Positions 6,963-7,423 of a stretch of 7,423 bases of DNA are shown piece after piece. The notes under the pieces were generated by a model. That model was not told where the DNA came from. It searched no databases and saw only the letters and a program-made list of their open reading frames with translations. Made by a program: the position numbers and the translations under genes. How positions within the stretch are numbered: the first letter of the stretch is position 1; each line of letters opens with the position of its first letter. Source of the stretch: Bacillota bacterium (GTDB lineage: Bacteria > Bacillota > Clostridia > DSM-8532); NCBI GenBank assembly GCA_023440865.1, contig JAEXRM010000179.1:1-7423 (forward strand), read 5' to 3'.

Positions 6963-6990
6963 CGATGAAAAGGCTCGGGAGCCTTTCATG
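6963..6990 (+). terminator. Hairpin, probable terminator of the exporter-enzyme operon
   Basis: AAAGGCT (6969-6975) pairs with AGCCTTT (6980-6986) around a four-base loop. The stem can extend outward past one bulged A with GAT (6967-6965) against ATC-type partners at 6987-6989. A short T-containing tail (TTTCATGTTTC) follows. It starts about 26 bases after the stop of the fusion gene. The stem is short and the tail is interrupted, so strength is uncertain. Confidence 0.55.
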
Positions 6991-7008
6991 TTTCAACATC
7001 GTCGATTG

Positions 7009-7017
7009 TGGTATATA
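7009..7017 (+). promoter_or_regulatory. Candidate extended -10 promoter element
   Basis: TGG followed by TATATA (7012-7017) fits an extended -10 box (TGn-TATAAT type). No good -35 box is seen 16-18 bases upstream. A hairpin with a T-rich tail lies about 80-115 bases downstream, so a short transcript is conceivable. Confidence 0.25.
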
Positions 7018-7093
7018 CATAGGCAAAGCAACTCGACATGTTGATTGACCAGATGTTTACCTGTACCCGGATACGATGAGCGGATGATGTACG

Positions 7094-7134
7094 AAAGCCA
7101 TGGATGCCTTGTGGTGCCATGGTCTTTCTTTTTC
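7094..7134 (+). terminator. Hairpin with T-rich tail, probable intrinsic terminator
   Basis: AAAGCCATGG (7094-7103) pairs with CCATGG and CTTT (7117-7122, 7124-7127) with one bulged T at 7123, around a 13-base loop. CTTTTTC follows immediately (7128-7134). The opposite strand has no T-run after the stem, so it acts on rightward transcripts. It could end a short transcript starting near 7025 or serve as a second stop for read-through from the operon, shielding the promoters downstream. Confidence 0.6.
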
Positions 7135-7202
7135 ACCCGCGAGCACCTCGCCGGGGCGTCGGATGTGTGAAACCATCCTGATGAAAGATTTGCGAGGAAG
7201 GC

Positions 7203-7232
7203 TTGACCCGGATCGGCATGGCGTGCTATGAT
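7203..7232 (+). promoter_or_regulatory. Strong sigma-70-type promoter (upstream of a tandem pair)
   Basis: TTGACC (7203-7208) and TATGAT (7227-7232) are separated by 18 bases, each matching consensus at five of six positions. Transcription would begin near 7239 and run right. No coding start follows within the window, so the product is an RNA leader or a gene beyond the edge. Confidence 0.75.
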
Positions 7233-7274
7233 GGCAAAGCGCCTTCGGGAACGGACCCAAAGCCGGTCACGAGT

Positions 7275-7300
7275 CGACGGAAACCGACGCTATGCCGTCG
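7275..7300 (+). other. Small hairpin in the leader between the two promoters
   Basis: CGACGG (7275-7280) and CCGTCG (7295-7300) are perfectly complementary around a 14-base loop. It would lie in RNA made from the upstream promoter. No T-run follows, so it is not a classical terminator. A chance stem is possible. Confidence 0.3.
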
Positions 7301-7352
7301 CGGGGAAGTCGAAAACGGATCGAAAACGGACCGCAAGCAGATCGAAAGAAGT
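7298..7352 (+). repeat. Eleven-base-period repeat directly upstream of the second promoter
   Basis: TCGAAAACGGA occurs twice back to back (7309-7319, 7320-7330). The next two 11-base steps are degenerate: CCGCAAGCAGA (7331-7341) and TCGAAAGAAGT (7342-7352). The step before, from 7298, also begins with TCG. The array ends two bases before the -35 box at 7355. Spacing of about one helical turn places the A-tracts on one face of the DNA, as in an upstream promoter (UP) element, a bent region or a set of regulator sites. Confidence 0.6.
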
Positions 7353-7354
7353 GC

Positions 7355-7383
7355 TTGACACGAAGAAGCGAACCTGATAAACT
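7355..7383 (+). promoter_or_regulatory. Strong promoter, probably for a stable RNA (rRNA-type) operon
   Basis: TTGACA (7355-7360) is a perfect -35 box and TAAACT (7378-7383) a good -10, with the ideal 17-base spacer. Transcription would start near 7390. The remaining ~34 bases contain no start codon with a ribosome binding site. Tandem near-consensus promoters with an upstream A-tract array and no coding start are typical of rRNA operons in actinobacteria. That the RNA is rRNA is inference, because its gene is outside the window. Confidence 0.8.
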
Positions 7384-7423
7384 AATCAGGCTGTCACCGG
7401 GAACGACACGCCAAACGCCGCAA

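Larger units (their letters stand above)
6938..7423. other. Intergenic region of 486 bases without a supportable protein gene
   Basis: No open frame here has a convincing ribosome binding site, length or recognisable motif on either strand. A 67-codon reverse-strand frame (7057-7260) has an odd His/Pro/Arg/Ser composition and covers promoter elements, so it is not taken as a gene. The region holds two hairpins, an extended -10 candidate, an 11-base-period repeat and two near-consensus promoters pointing right, each listed separately. The arrangement fits the upstream control region of a stable RNA operon. No rRNA or tRNA sequence is recognised before the window ends. Confidence 0.75.

Noticed and set aside
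7045..7077. TTGACC (7045-7050) with TACGAT (7072-7077) as a promoter
   Set aside because: The spacer is 21 bases, too long for a normal sigma-70 promoter.
7057..7260. Reverse-strand 67-codon open frame in the right intergenic region
   Set aside because: It spans a terminator hairpin and a near-consensus promoter on the other strand, has no domain and no convincing ribosome binding site.
1..7423. CRISPR array, insertion sequence, transposase or tRNA
   Set aside because: No regularly spaced repeat-spacer pattern, no transposase motif with terminal inverted repeats and no recognisable tRNA fold was seen on either strand. The only periodic array is the 11-base repeat at 7298-7352, which has no spacers.

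Overview
This window most likely comes from a high-GC Gram-positive actinobacterium. A Bifidobacterium-like organism is my best guess, but no rRNA or marker gene inside the window proves it. The reasons are the GC-rich codon use, strong GGAGG-type ribosome binding sites, a MacB/FtsX-type permease, a heterodimeric ABC exporter pair of a type common in Gram-positives, and two near-consensus -35/-10 promoters at the right end that look like a stable-RNA promoter region. All genes recognised here lie on the + strand.

Layout. Positions 2-859 hold the C-terminal part of a MacB/FtsX-family ABC permease whose start lies to the left of the window. A strong GC-rich hairpin at 951-981 probably ends that transcript. 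A weak promoter candidate (1022-1050) precedes a 165-residue, low-complexity, probably disordered protein of unknown function (1125-1622). After an 89-base gap with a spaced direct repeat come two half-size ABC exporter subunits, 1712-3457 and 3459-5387, separated by one base. A third gene follows 29 bases later (5417-6937). It encodes one continuous polypeptide joining a Gfo/Idh/MocA-type NAD(P)-dependent sugar dehydrogenase to a C-terminal GNAT acetyltransferase. A hairpin at about 6963-6990 closes the cluster.

The last 486 bases contain no supportable protein gene. They hold an extended -10 candidate (7009-7017), a hairpin with a T-rich tail (7094-7134), a promoter TTGACC-18-TATGAT (7203-7232), an 11-base-period repeat (7298-7352) and a second promoter TTGACA-17-TAAACT (7355-7383). 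This is how an rRNA or other stable-RNA operon promoter region usually looks. The RNA gene itself would begin to the right of the window.

How the genes may work together. The two ABC subunits form a classic asymmetric exporter. The first has Asp in place of the catalytic Glu and Gln in place of the switch His. The second is catalytically intact but carries an altered signature, LSQGQ. These changes fall on the same composite ATP site, so one degenerate and one active site are expected. The adjacent dehydrogenase-acetyltransferase fusion raises the idea that the cluster modifies and exports, or detoxifies, a sugar-like or amino-containing small molecule. That link is inferred from gene order only. 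The fusion protein is the most unusual item in the window.
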